Source: Oscillospiraceae bacterium (GTDB taxonomy: Bacteria; Bacillota; Clostridia; Oscillospirales; Oscillospiraceae). Taken from it: a DNA stretch of 20,934 nucleotides. The position numbers were made by a program, and so were the translations under genes. Of the stretch, positions 1-6,143 are shown in pieces; the stretch's first letter is position 1; every line of letters begins with the position of its first letter. Under the pieces are notes generated by a model. That model was given only the letters and a program-made list of their open reading frames with translations. It did not search any database and had not been told where the DNA came from. Location of the stretch: contig JAQXJQ010000218.1 in NCBI GenBank assembly GCA_029009035.1, positions 1 to 20,934 of the forward strand, written 5' to 3'.

Positions 1-18
1 CTGTTAAAATATACAGCA

Positions 19-133
19 GTTGGTGCTGATTGCGGTGAGGGTCCACCCGTTCCCATCCCGAACACGGCAGTTAAGCTCACTCGCGCCGACAATACTTGGC
101 TGGTGACGGCCCGGAAAGATAGGTAGTGCCAAC
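19..133 (+). rRNA. rrf: 5S ribosomal RNA
   Basis: This is the 5S rRNA of the large ribosomal subunit. The ends pair as helix I: TTGGTGC at 20-26 with GTGCCAA at 126-132, plus G19-C133. The conserved 5S core is visible, including CCCGTTCCCATCCCGAACACG at about 47-67 and the AAGCTC block near 74. The length of about 115 nt is normal. It lies at the left edge, so it is probably the last gene of an rRNA operon whose 16S and 23S genes are outside the window. The first 18 bases would then be spacer. A strong terminator follows directly. The exact ends are uncertain by one or two bases. Confidence 0.96.
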
Positions 134-135
134 AC

Positions 136-172
136 AAAAAAACAGACAGTCTTATGACTGTCTGTTTTTTTG
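136..172 (+). terminator. Terminator of the 5S/rRNA operon
   Basis: A ten-base stem (ACAGACAGTC at 142-151, GACTGTCTGT at 156-165) with a TTAT loop is followed by a run of T and preceded by a run of A. It starts three bases after the 5S rRNA. This is a canonical Rho-independent terminator, and the flanking A-run would let it also work weakly on the other strand. Confidence 0.93.
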
Positions 173-173
173 T

Positions 174-209
174 CAAAATTGGGGCGCCTTCCGCAGGAAG
201 GCGCCCCAA
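174..209 (-). terminator. Terminator of the ylbJ / small-protein operon
   Basis: A very strong inverted repeat, TTGGGGCGCCTTCC at about 179-192 and its complement at 196-209, has a three-base loop. On the minus strand it is followed by TTTTGAC. It lies about 20 bases beyond the stop of the minus-strand small gene. It therefore ends that operon and insulates it from the rRNA terminator facing it. Confidence 0.82.
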
Positions 210-228
210 ATTCGATGTAAAAGAAAGA

Positions 229-444
229 TCAGAGGACGAAGTCTTCCTCTTTCAGGTGCGAGAAATCGGCGGAGATAGGCTTGGGCGGGATGCGCTTCAG
301 GGGATCGTACTGAAAGTGCCGGCAGGCGCTGTTTGAGCCCACGATCCCTTTTTTGAGGCACATGATCTGCTCCTCGTTCAGTGAAGCGCCGCGCTTACAG
401 TAGACGCAGCGGGGCTCAATTTTTTTGTCAAACAGCATAGCCAT
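229..444 (-). CDS. Small conserved cysteine-containing protein, function unknown
   Basis: A protein of about 71 aa that I believe is a real gene, although I cannot assign a function. It carries a CVYC pair near residue 13 and further cysteines around residues 28 and 40, spacing that could bind zinc or another metal. The rest is basic and proline-rich (PLKRIPPKP) with an acidic C-terminal end. There is no signal peptide or membrane segment. The gene begins a few bases after the ylbJ stop, so it is likely translated by coupling. Possible starts are GTG at 447, ATG at 444 and ATG at 438, with no strong ribosome site to decide among them. A strong hairpin follows the stop. Short proteins of this type occur widely in Clostridia (recollection, not searched). 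Confidence 0.72.
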   Translation of the reverse strand: MAMLFDKKIEPRCVYCKRGASLNEEQIMCLKKGIVGSNSACRHFQYDPLKRIPPKPISADFSHLKEEDFVL

Positions 445-452
445 CACTCATT

Positions 453-1634
453 TCAGTTCTTTTCTTCAGTATATCGGAAGCGGCGGGATTTTTCCACCCT
501 TTTTTTTGATCTGAGCAAAGAAATCATCCATAAGAGTGCCAGAAGCAGCGCGGAGCCGACGGACAGGGAGAGCACCGCCAGAAAGTCTGACTCCGAAAGG
601 CCGCCGATCTGCTCTGTCAGGTAGTGGGATACCGGCTGTTCCATGGGGATGAGCCGGACCAGCACCCAGGTGAGGGCGGCAGCCAGCAGGCCGTGGAGCA
701 GTTTGCCGGCAATGTAGGTTCTGGGGGAAAGGCCGCTGTCCGCAAGGTAGGAGAGCACCTGACAGTGCACGGACAGCCCGGCCCAGCCCAGCATAAAGGC
801 TGCCATGGAGGCCCGGCCAACCAACCCGGCGGCGCCGCTGAGGGAGGAGACGCCGGAGGAGAGCTCCAGCAGTCCGACAATCAGCCGGCGGGCCCATTCC
901 GGCTGAAATCCCAAGAGACCCAGCAGGTCGGCAAGGGATGTGAGCACGCCGTAGACGGTAAATAAGCGCAGCACCACAGAGAAAAATGTGACGAAGGCAC
1001 AGATGTTGAGGATGCTCTGCATAGCGCCGGTGACGGCATGGGTGAAGGCGGCAGAAAGGCGGACGGTGCGGATCGGCAGAGGCCGGCAGGAGGTGTGGGA
1101 GCCGGGGCCTCTGCCGTAAAATCGGAACACAAGGCCCACCAAAAGAGAGGCAAGGGCGTGGGTGAGATAGAGGAGAAGGCCGATGCGGCCGTCTTCAAAA
1201 ATGCCCGCCCCAACGACGCCGAGGATAAAGGCGGGACCGGAGTTGTTGCAGAAGGCCAGCAGCCGCTCCGTTTCGGTCTTGCTGCACTGGCCCTGCTCAT
1301 AGAGCTGGAGCGCGGTGCGCGCGCCCACCGGGTAGCCCCCCACAAAGCCCAGCACCAGTGCGGCGGCGCAGCTCCCGCTGACCCGGAACAGGGGGCGCAT
1401 CCATCGCTCCAGGCCTTGGCCCAGCCTGGCGGCCAGACCCAGTTCCACCACCAGGGTGGACAGCACAAAAAAGGGGAAGAGGGAGGGAACGATGACATGA
1501 AAGCACAGCGTCAGCCCCTCTTTCGCCCCTGCCGCGGCTTCTCCGGGGGCGGCAATGAGCGCGGCGGCTGCGCATACCAGAGCCGCCGTCAGCAGAAAGC
1601 TGCGGGTCTTTTGCGAGCTGAGAAATCGGAACAA
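453..1634 (-). CDS. ylbJ: Sporulation integral membrane protein YlbJ
   Basis: A membrane protein of about 393 aa with eight to ten hydrophobic segments, matching the YlbJ family (usually about 400 aa), which is needed for normal spore formation in Bacillus. Family-like stretches are the early FHVIVPSLFPFFVLS region, the FVGGYPVGAR motif and the LLAFCNNSGPAFILG motif. These are typical of the nucleoside-recognition (Gate) domain. The frame stays open upstream to 2387, but that would overlap the opposite-strand gene. I chose TTG at 1634 because GGGGAGG lies eight bases upstream. The GTG codons at 1640 and 1643 are too close to or inside that site. The small cysteine protein follows in the same unit. 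YlbJ marks the organism as a probable endospore former. I see no clear sporulation sigma-factor promoter. Confidence 0.9.
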   Translation of the reverse strand: MFRFLSSQKTRSFLLTAALVCAAAALIAAPGEAAAGAKEGLTLCFHVIVPSLFPFFVLSTLVVELGLAARLGQGLERWMRPLFRVSGSCAAALVLGFVGGYPVGARTALQLYEQGQCSKTETERLLAFCNNSGPAFILGVVGAGIFEDGRIGLLLYLTHALASLLVGLVFRFYGRGPGSHTSCRPLPIRTVRLSAAFTHAVTGAMQSILNICAFVTFFSVVLRLFTVYGVLTSLADLLGLLGFQPEWARRLIVGLLELSSGVSSLSGAAGLVGRASMAAFMLGWAGLSVHCQVLSYLADSGLSPRTYIAGKLLHGLLAAALTWVLVRLIPMEQPVSHYLTEQIGGLSESDFLAVLSLSVGSALLLALLWMISLLRSKKRVEKSRRFRYTEEKN

Positions 1635-1678
1635 TGCCACCACCTCCCCAAAGCACTTATGCGGGGGTGGGAAAAAAC

Positions 1679-1707
1679 TTGCCTGTCCCTGTGGGAGGGA
1701 GTATAAT
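1679..1707 (+). promoter_or_regulatory. Sigma-A type promoter for the DUF2804 gene
   Basis: TTGCCT (1679-1684) and a perfect TATAAT (1702-1707) are separated by 17 bases. This lies about 48 bases upstream of the gene's start codon. The TATAATATA block is nearly palindromic, so weak divergent activity toward ylbJ is possible, but no good -35 is visible on that side. Confidence 0.75.
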
Positions 1708-1754
1708 ATAGGCGGAAAGCCATACCGAAGTACTGACGGCAGGGAGGTAATGTG

Positions 1755-2786
1755 ATGCAGCATGAAATTCTTCAGCCCATTCCGCTGTTGGATGAGAACG
1801 GCGATTTGACCGAGCCGGGTTTTGCCCGCAGGCTGCTGCCTGTCTATGACCGCTCCAAGGTCAGGGGCGGTGCGACCCGGCTGAAGGAGTGGGACTATTA
1901 CTACATCGGAAATGACCGCTTTGGCGTTGCCCTTACCATCGCGGACAACAGCTACATGGGGCTGGACTCCGTTTCCTTCCTCAGCTTTGCGGGAAAGCCC
2001 TGGCAGATCACCAAAAGCCCCATGCGGATCTTCCCCATGGGCAGGACGGGGTTGCCGCAAAGCTCGGAGCGCGGAGTGACCGCCATTTCGGGAAAGGGAT
2101 ATGCCCTGATGTTCCAGGTGGAACGGGGCTGCCGTACCCTCACTGCCCACATGGAGAAGTTCAGAGGGAATGATCCCATCGACATCCATGTGAAGCTGAC
2201 CCATGAGCCGGAGGAGTCCATGGTCATCTGCACCCCCTTTGACAAGCCGGGACACTTCTACTACAACCAGAAGATCAACTGCATGAGAGCGGAGGGCACG
2301 GTGACCATCGGCGGGGAGGAGTACCGCTTTGACCCCGGCGAGTCCTTCGCCGTGCTGGACTGGGGCCGGGGTGTGTGGACCTATCACAACACCTGGTACT
2401 GGGGCTCCGCCTCCGGGCTGGTGGACGGGGAGGACTTCGGCTTCAACATCGGCTACGGCTTCGGGGACACCTCAGCGGCCACGGAGAATATGCTGTTCTA
2501 CAAGGGGAAGACCCACAAGCTGAGCCGGGTGAGCTTCCATATCCCCCAGATCAGAGGAAAGGAAGCCTACCTGCAGCCCTGGACCTTCACCAGCGATGAC
2601 GGCCGCTTCGAGCTGGAGTTTGACCCGATTTTGGACCGGGCGGCGGACACGGACTTTAAGGTGCTGCGCTCCAATCAGCACCAGGTCTTCGGCAGGTTCA
2701 GCGGCACGGTGGTGCTGGATGACGGCAAGCGGCTGGAGATCCGGGATCTGATGGGATTTGCGGAAAAAGTGGAGACTAAGTGGTAA
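1755..2786 (+). CDS. DUF2804 domain protein
   Basis: A soluble protein of 343 aa that fits the DUF2804 family in length and in its aromatic and glycine-rich motifs. Examples are AVLDWGRGVWTYHNTWYWGSA at about residues 197-217 and FGFNIGYGFGD shortly after. DUF2804 is thought to be a beta-barrel fold of the calycin type (family knowledge). Its biochemical role is unknown, and a lipid or hydrophobic ligand is only a guess. There is no signal peptide or membrane segment. The start is ATG at 1755, seven bases after GGGAGG; the in-frame GTG at 1752 is only four bases away. The gene is monocistronic, with its own promoter before it and an inverted repeat after it. Nothing nearby indicates a pathway. 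Confidence 0.82.
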   Translation: MQHEILQPIPLLDENGDLTEPGFARRLLPVYDRSKVRGGATRLKEWDYYYIGNDRFGVALTIADNSYMGLDSVSFLSFAGKPWQITKSPMRIFPMGRTGLPQSSERGVTAISGKGYALMFQVERGCRTLTAHMEKFRGNDPIDIHVKLTHEPEESMVICTPFDKPGHFYYNQKINCMRAEGTVTIGGEEYRFDPGESFAVLDWGRGVWTYHNTWYWGSASGLVDGEDFGFNIGYGFGDTSAATENMLFYKGKTHKLSRVSFHIPQIRGKEAYLQPWTFTSDDGRFELEFDPILDRAADTDFKVLRSNQHQVFGRFSGTVVLDDGKRLEIRDLMGFAEKVETKW

Positions 2787-2793
2787 AAATGTT

Positions 2794-2827
2794 GTGCGCC
2801 TCAGCGGACCGGGAAGCTGGGGCGCAC
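2794..2827 (+). terminator. Probable hairpin ending the DUF2804 transcript
   Basis: GTGCGCC-T-CAGC pairs with GCTG-G-GGCGCAC (2794-2805 with 2816-2827), a stem of about 12 pairs. It starts eight bases after the stop codon. There is no T-run directly behind it; the nearest is TTTTTT at about 2852. It may be an imperfect terminator or an RNA-stabilising hairpin. Confidence 0.45.
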
Positions 2828-2868
2828 ACTGCTGCTTTAGCGCGGTAAAAATTTTTTCGGAAAAGGGG

Positions 2869-2898
2869 TTGACAAAGAGAGGGCACTGTGCGTATAAT
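2869..2898 (+). promoter_or_regulatory. Promoter of the T-box / trpXYZ operon
   Basis: A perfect TTGACA (2869-2874) and a perfect TATAAT (2893-2898) are 18 bases apart. Transcription should start near 2905, just before the T-box leader. Confidence 0.9.
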
Positions 2899-2904
2899 GA
2901 CCAC

Positions 2905-3187
2905 AACAAGGGAATAGCAAGTAAACCTGTGACGGAGAGAAGTAGGCAGCGCGGTGAACTTTCAGAGAGTCCCGGACGGTGGAAGCGGGGCAGGGAGCGG
3001 CTGTTGAATGGACTTCGGAGGGCGGACCGAAAGGCATGGCCGAGTAGGGACCGACGGGTATCCCACCCGTTATCCATCGGGACGCGTATGATGGTACGCG
3101 TAAGCGAGTGGACGCGCAAGCGTCAATTTGGGTGGTATCGCAGAAGCAGCAGCTTTTGTCCCATGTGGGGGCAAAGGTTGTTTTTTT
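2905..3187 (+). promoter_or_regulatory. T-box riboswitch, tryptophan specifier (UGG)
   Basis: This leader fills most of the 477-base gap before trpX. Seen directly: an AGTA element near 2941; the AGAGAG element of Stem I at 2964-2969; a GGTG apical motif at about 2978; a specifier region TGAA-TGG-ACTTC with UGG at 3009-3011; several mid-leader hairpins (for example the GACGC/GCGTC stem at 3111-3124); the T-box GGGTGGTATCGCAG at 3130-3143; and a terminator. The family consensus for the last motif is close to AGGGTGGNACCGCG. T-boxes bind uncharged tRNA through the specifier and through UGGN (3133-3136), which stabilises an antiterminator. The UGG codon implies induction when tryptophan is scarce. 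This agrees with the downstream trpXYZ-type importer. Confidence 0.9.
3151..3187 (+). terminator. Conditional terminator of the T-box leader
   Basis: AGCTTTTGTCCC (3151-3162) pairs over about 12 positions with the GGGGCAAAGGTT segment ending at 3179, with a short ATGTG loop. It is followed by TTGTTTTTTTATT. It lies directly after the T-box motif, where the family places the regulated terminator. Binding of uncharged tRNA-Trp would favour the competing antiterminator. Confidence 0.85.
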
Positions 3188-3263
3188 ATTCTTTCACCTC
3201 CCCGAAGACCCGGCGAGTTTTCGGTCATCTGCCACTCAAAATCATTTTAGGAGGAAATCCCCC

Positions 3264-4295
3264 ATGAAAAAGCACACTATGATGAAGAAACTGTCCGCTT
3301 TGATCTCCGCCGCCGCCATGCTCTTTGCTCTGGCCGCCTGTTCCGGTGGGAACACCCCCGCGCCCAGCGGCAGCCAGTCCCCGGAGCCCGAGACCAAGAC
3401 CGTGAAGGTCGCTATCATCAAGCTGATGGATCACGCCTCTCTGGACGAGATCGCCAACGCCGCCGCCGCGCAGCTGGACGCCATCGCCGCCAAAGAGGGC
3501 GTGAAGATCGAATATGAGATCACCTCCGGCCAGGGTGACCAGTCCATTTTGAAGCAGCTGGGCGATCAGGCCATCGCCGACAAGGTGGATGTGATCATTC
3601 CCATCGCCACGCCCGCCGCTCAGGTGGCCGCCCTCTGCGCGGAGGAGAGCAAGACCCCTGTGGTCTACGCCGCCGTATCCGACCCCGTGGCAGCCAAGCT
3701 CACCGGCATCGACTATGTCACCGGCACCAGCGATGCGCTGAACACCCCCTTTATCATCGACATGATGCTGGCCCAGAACCCTGAGATGAAGAATGTGGGC
3801 CTGCTGTACTCCCTGTCCGAGACCAACTCTGCCGCCCCCATCGCCGAGGCCAAGGCCTATCTGAACAGCAAGGGCATCGCCTTTACCGAGCAGACCGCCA
3901 ACACCAATGACGAAGTCGTGGCCGCCGCCGCCGCTCTCGTGGCCGCCGGTGTGGACGCCATCTTCACCCCCACCGACAATGTGATCATGTCCGCTGAGCT
4001 GGCCATTTACGAGTCTCTGGCCGACGCCGGCATCCCCCATTACACCGGAGCCGACTCCTTTGTCCGCAACGGCGCCTTCGCCACCTGCGGCGTGAATTAC
4101 ACCGACCTGGGCGCCAAGACCGCCGATCTGGCCTATGAGGCCGCCACCAAGGGTATGGACGGCATGGAGGAATTCTACCTCCTGGACGGCGGTATCATCA
4201 CCGTCAACACCGAGACCGCGGCCGCCATTGGCGCGGATTACAGTATGTTTGACTCCATGGGCACCATGGTGGAAGTGACCACCAGCGCCGACTGA
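3264..4295 (+). CDS. trpX: ABC importer substrate-binding lipoprotein, TrpX-type
   Basis: A lipoprotein of 343 aa. The N-terminus has basic residues, a hydrophobic stretch and a lipobox ending ALAAC, with the lipidated cysteine at residue 26. A Ser/Pro-rich linker follows. The mature part resembles the ABC_sub_bind family (KVAIIKLMDHASLDEI near the start; GQGDQSILKQLGDQAI; DVIIPIATPAAQ). The start is ATG at 3264 behind AGGAGG at 3249-3254; the longer open frame from 3108 runs through the T-box leader and is not used. As first gene after a Trp T-box, it probably binds tryptophan or a precursor for the permease and ATPase that follow. The substrate is inferred from regulation, not from binding residues. 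Confidence 0.92.
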   Translation: MKKHTMMKKLSALISAAAMLFALAACSGGNTPAPSGSQSPEPETKTVKVAIIKLMDHASLDEIANAAAAQLDAIAAKEGVKIEYEITSGQGDQSILKQLGDQAIADKVDVIIPIATPAAQVAALCAEESKTPVVYAAVSDPVAAKLTGIDYVTGTSDALNTPFIIDMMLAQNPEMKNVGLLYSLSETNSAAPIAEAKAYLNSKGIAFTEQTANTNDEVVAAAAALVAAGVDAIFTPTDNVIMSAELAIYESLADAGIPHYTGADSFVRNGAFATCGVNYTDLGAKTADLAYEAATKGMDGMEEFYLLDGGIITVNTETAAAIGADYSMFDSMGTMVEVTTSAD

Positions 4296-4320
4296 TTTTT
4301 AAGCCAAAGGGGGAGGCAGA

Positions 4321-5229
4321 ATGCTTCTCATTACACAAACCGCGCTGGAGCTCGGGTTCCTGTACGCGCTGGTTGCCATGGCTCTGTTTGTGAGCTACCG
4401 TGTCCTTGATATTGCCGATCTGACCACCGACGGCTGCTTCGTTTTGGGAGCAGCCGTATCGGTGACTCTGACCGCCGCGGGACATCCCATTCTGGCCATT
4501 CCCGCGGCCATGGCGGCGGGCGCCTGCGCCGGATTTGTCACCGCCTTTTTGCAGACCAGACTGGGGGTTCCCTCCATTCGGGCGGGTATCGTGACCAACA
4601 CCGGGCTTTACACCGTGAATCTCATGGCCATGGGGTGGAAGTCCAACGCCAGCCTTTTGGGTGTGGATACCCTGTTTACGCTGATGAAGGGCGCCGGGAT
4701 CGGGGGCGAGTACCATAAGCTGCTGCTGGCGGGGGTGGTCACTGTCCTGGCCGGCGTGCTGCTCCGGCTGTTTTTGGGCACCCGCCTGGGCCTGTCCATC
4801 CGTGCCACCGGCGACAACCGGGATATGGTGCGCTCCTCCTCCGTCAACCCCACGGCCACCATCACCATCGGCCTGTGCATTGCCAATGCCCTCACCGCCC
4901 TCTCCGGTGCTATGGTGGGCCAGTATCAGAAGACGGTGGACATCAACTCCGGCACCGGCATCGTGGTCATCGGTCTTGCCTGCCTCATCATCGGCGAGAC
5001 CATTCTGGGCCGCCGTACCGTGACCCGGGGCATCATTGCCGTCATCGTGGGTTCTGTGGTTTATCGTTTCATCTATGCCATCGTGTTTTACACCAAGGTG
5101 GTCCCTGTGGACTGCCTGAAGCTGTTGACCGCTGTGATCGTGGGCCTGGCCATTGCGGCGCCAAGCCTGAAGAAATGGGCGCAGTTCCAGCGCCGCAAGG
5201 CGGCTGCCCGCCGGAAGGGAGGGGTGTGA
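4321..5229 (+). CDS. trpY: ABC importer permease, TrpY-type
   Basis: An integral membrane protein of 302 aa with about eight hydrophobic segments, of the branched-chain/sugar permease type (BPD_transp_2). Features that fit are the SYRVLDIADLTTDGCFVLGAA stretch near residue 30, the cytoplasmic LSIRATGDNRDMVRS segment around residues 159-173 (the likely coupling region for the ATPase), and a basic C-terminal tail. ATG at 4321 follows GGGGGAGG at ordinary spacing. It lies 25 bases after trpX, and its stop is one base before trpZ begins, so the three genes form one operon under the Trp T-box. It should form the membrane channel for the ligand brought by TrpX. Confidence 0.91.
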   Translation: MLLITQTALELGFLYALVAMALFVSYRVLDIADLTTDGCFVLGAAVSVTLTAAGHPILAIPAAMAAGACAGFVTAFLQTRLGVPSIRAGIVTNTGLYTVNLMAMGWKSNASLLGVDTLFTLMKGAGIGGEYHKLLLAGVVTVLAGVLLRLFLGTRLGLSIRATGDNRDMVRSSSVNPTATITIGLCIANALTALSGAMVGQYQKTVDINSGTGIVVIGLACLIIGETILGRRTVTRGIIAVIVGSVVYRFIYAIVFYTKVVPVDCLKLLTAVIVGLAIAAPSLKKWAQFQRRKAAARRKGGV

Positions 5230-5230
5230 G

Positions 5231-6031
5231 ATGTTGGAGCTGAAGAACATTTCCAAGACCTTTAACCCCGGCACACCCAATGAGAAGTGCGCCCTGAAAA
5301 ACCTCTCCCTCCGCCTGGAGCAAGGTGATTTCGTCACCATCATCGGCTCCAACGGAGCGGGCAAATCCACCCTGTTCAATGCGGTGGCAGGCAGCTTCTA
5401 CGTGGACGAGGGCAGCGTATGCCTGAGCGGGCAGGATATCACCTTTCTGCCGGAGCATAAGCGCAGCCGCGCCATCGGCCGGCTGTTTCAGGACCCGCTG
5501 AAGGGGACGGCGCCCTCCATGACCATCGAGGAAAATCTGGCCCTGGCGTTTCTGCGCTCCTCCCGGGGAAAGGCCTCCTTCAGCCGGATATCCAAGGCAG
5601 ATAAGGAGCTGTTCCGTGAGCGTCTGAGCCGGCTGAACATGGGCCTGGAGGACCGGATGCGCCAGCCGGTGGGACTGCTCTCCGGCGGACAGCGGCAGGC
5701 GCTGACCCTGCTGATGGCCACCCTGGTGCCGCCTCAGCTGCTGCTGCTGGATGAACACACCGCGGCCCTTGATCCCGCAACGGCGGACAAGGTGCTGGAG
5801 CTTACGCGGCAGGTGGTGGCGGAGGACCGTATCACCTGCATGATGATCACCCACAACATGAACCAGGCGCTGGAGCTGGGCAACCGCACACTGATGATGG
5901 CGGATGGCGGCATCGTGCTGGATGTGGCCGGCAAGGAGCGGGCCGGCCTCACTGTGGACGATCTGCTCACCCGCTTCAGAGCGGGGACCGGCAAAAACCT
6001 GGACAATGACCGTATTTTGCTGTCGAAATAA
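5231..6031 (+). CDS. trpZ: ABC importer ATP-binding protein, TrpZ-type
   Basis: An ATPase of 266 aa that powers the importer from the cytoplasmic side. All nucleotide-binding motifs are intact: Walker A GSNGAGKST at about residues 38-46, the Q-loop in GRLFQDP, signature LSGGQRQAL at about 152-160, Walker B LLLLDEHTAALDP at about 169-181 with the catalytic Glu, and the switch His in MMITHNM near 208. The stop of the permease (5227-5229) and this ATG at 5231 are one base apart, which suggests translational coupling. It is the last gene of the T-box operon and is followed by two hairpins. Confidence 0.93.
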   Translation: MLELKNISKTFNPGTPNEKCALKNLSLRLEQGDFVTIIGSNGAGKSTLFNAVAGSFYVDEGSVCLSGQDITFLPEHKRSRAIGRLFQDPLKGTAPSMTIEENLALAFLRSSRGKASFSRISKADKELFRERLSRLNMGLEDRMRQPVGLLSGGQRQALTLLMATLVPPQLLLLDEHTAALDPATADKVLELTRQVVAEDRITCMMITHNMNQALELGNRTLMMADGGIVLDVAGKERAGLTVDDLLTRFRAGTGKNLDNDRILLSK

Positions 6032-6038
6032 AGACGCA

Positions 6039-6085
6039 AGGCACTTCGCCGGCTTTCTCCCCTGCCGGCGAAGTGCTTTGCTTTG
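6039..6085 (+). terminator. Terminator of the trpXYZ operon
   Basis: GCACTTCGCCGGC (6041-6053) pairs with GCCGGCGAAGTGC (6064-6076), a 13-pair stem extended by A-T pairs. It is followed by TTTGCTTTG. It begins eight bases after the trpZ stop. Confidence 0.85.
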
Positions 6086-6086
6086 C

Positions 6087-6135
6087 AAAAAGGGGCTGCT
6101 GCAGAACGGAGCATTCTGCAGCAGCCTCTTTTTGT
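6087..6135. terminator. Bidirectional terminator between trpZ and the exporter operon
   Basis: AAAAAGGGGCTGCTGCAGAA pairs with TTCTGCAGCAGCCTCTTTTT around a seven-base loop. T-runs follow on both strands. It lies nine bases beyond the stop of the minus-strand ABC exporter gene and behind the trpXYZ terminator, so it serves both converging units. Confidence 0.9.
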
Positions 6136-6143
6136 GATTGGAT

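Noticed and set aside
1635..1754. Sporulation sigma-E or sigma-G promoter for ylbJ
   Set aside because: A GTATG and a TATATTA stretch can be picked out on the minus strand, but they are only about ten bases apart, too close for either sigma factor.
1635..2387. Upstream extension of the ylbJ frame to 644 codons
   Set aside because: It would cover the opposite-strand DUF2804 gene and its promoter, the extra residues have no YlbJ character, and GGGGAGG with TTG at 1634 gives a normal-length protein.
3061..3124. Repeated GACGCG/ACGCG units suggesting a repeat array
   Set aside because: They are arms of two short hairpins in the T-box leader, not a repeat array.
3108..3263. Longer start for the trpX lipoprotein
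   Set aside because: The added residues would be encoded by the T-box motif and its terminator, and the ATG at 3264 has AGGAGG plus a proper lipoprotein signal peptide.
2758..3267. Open frame of 169 codons through the T-box region
   Set aside because: It overlaps the end of the DUF2804 gene in another frame and covers a structured leader RNA; it has no ribosome site and a low-complexity basic product.
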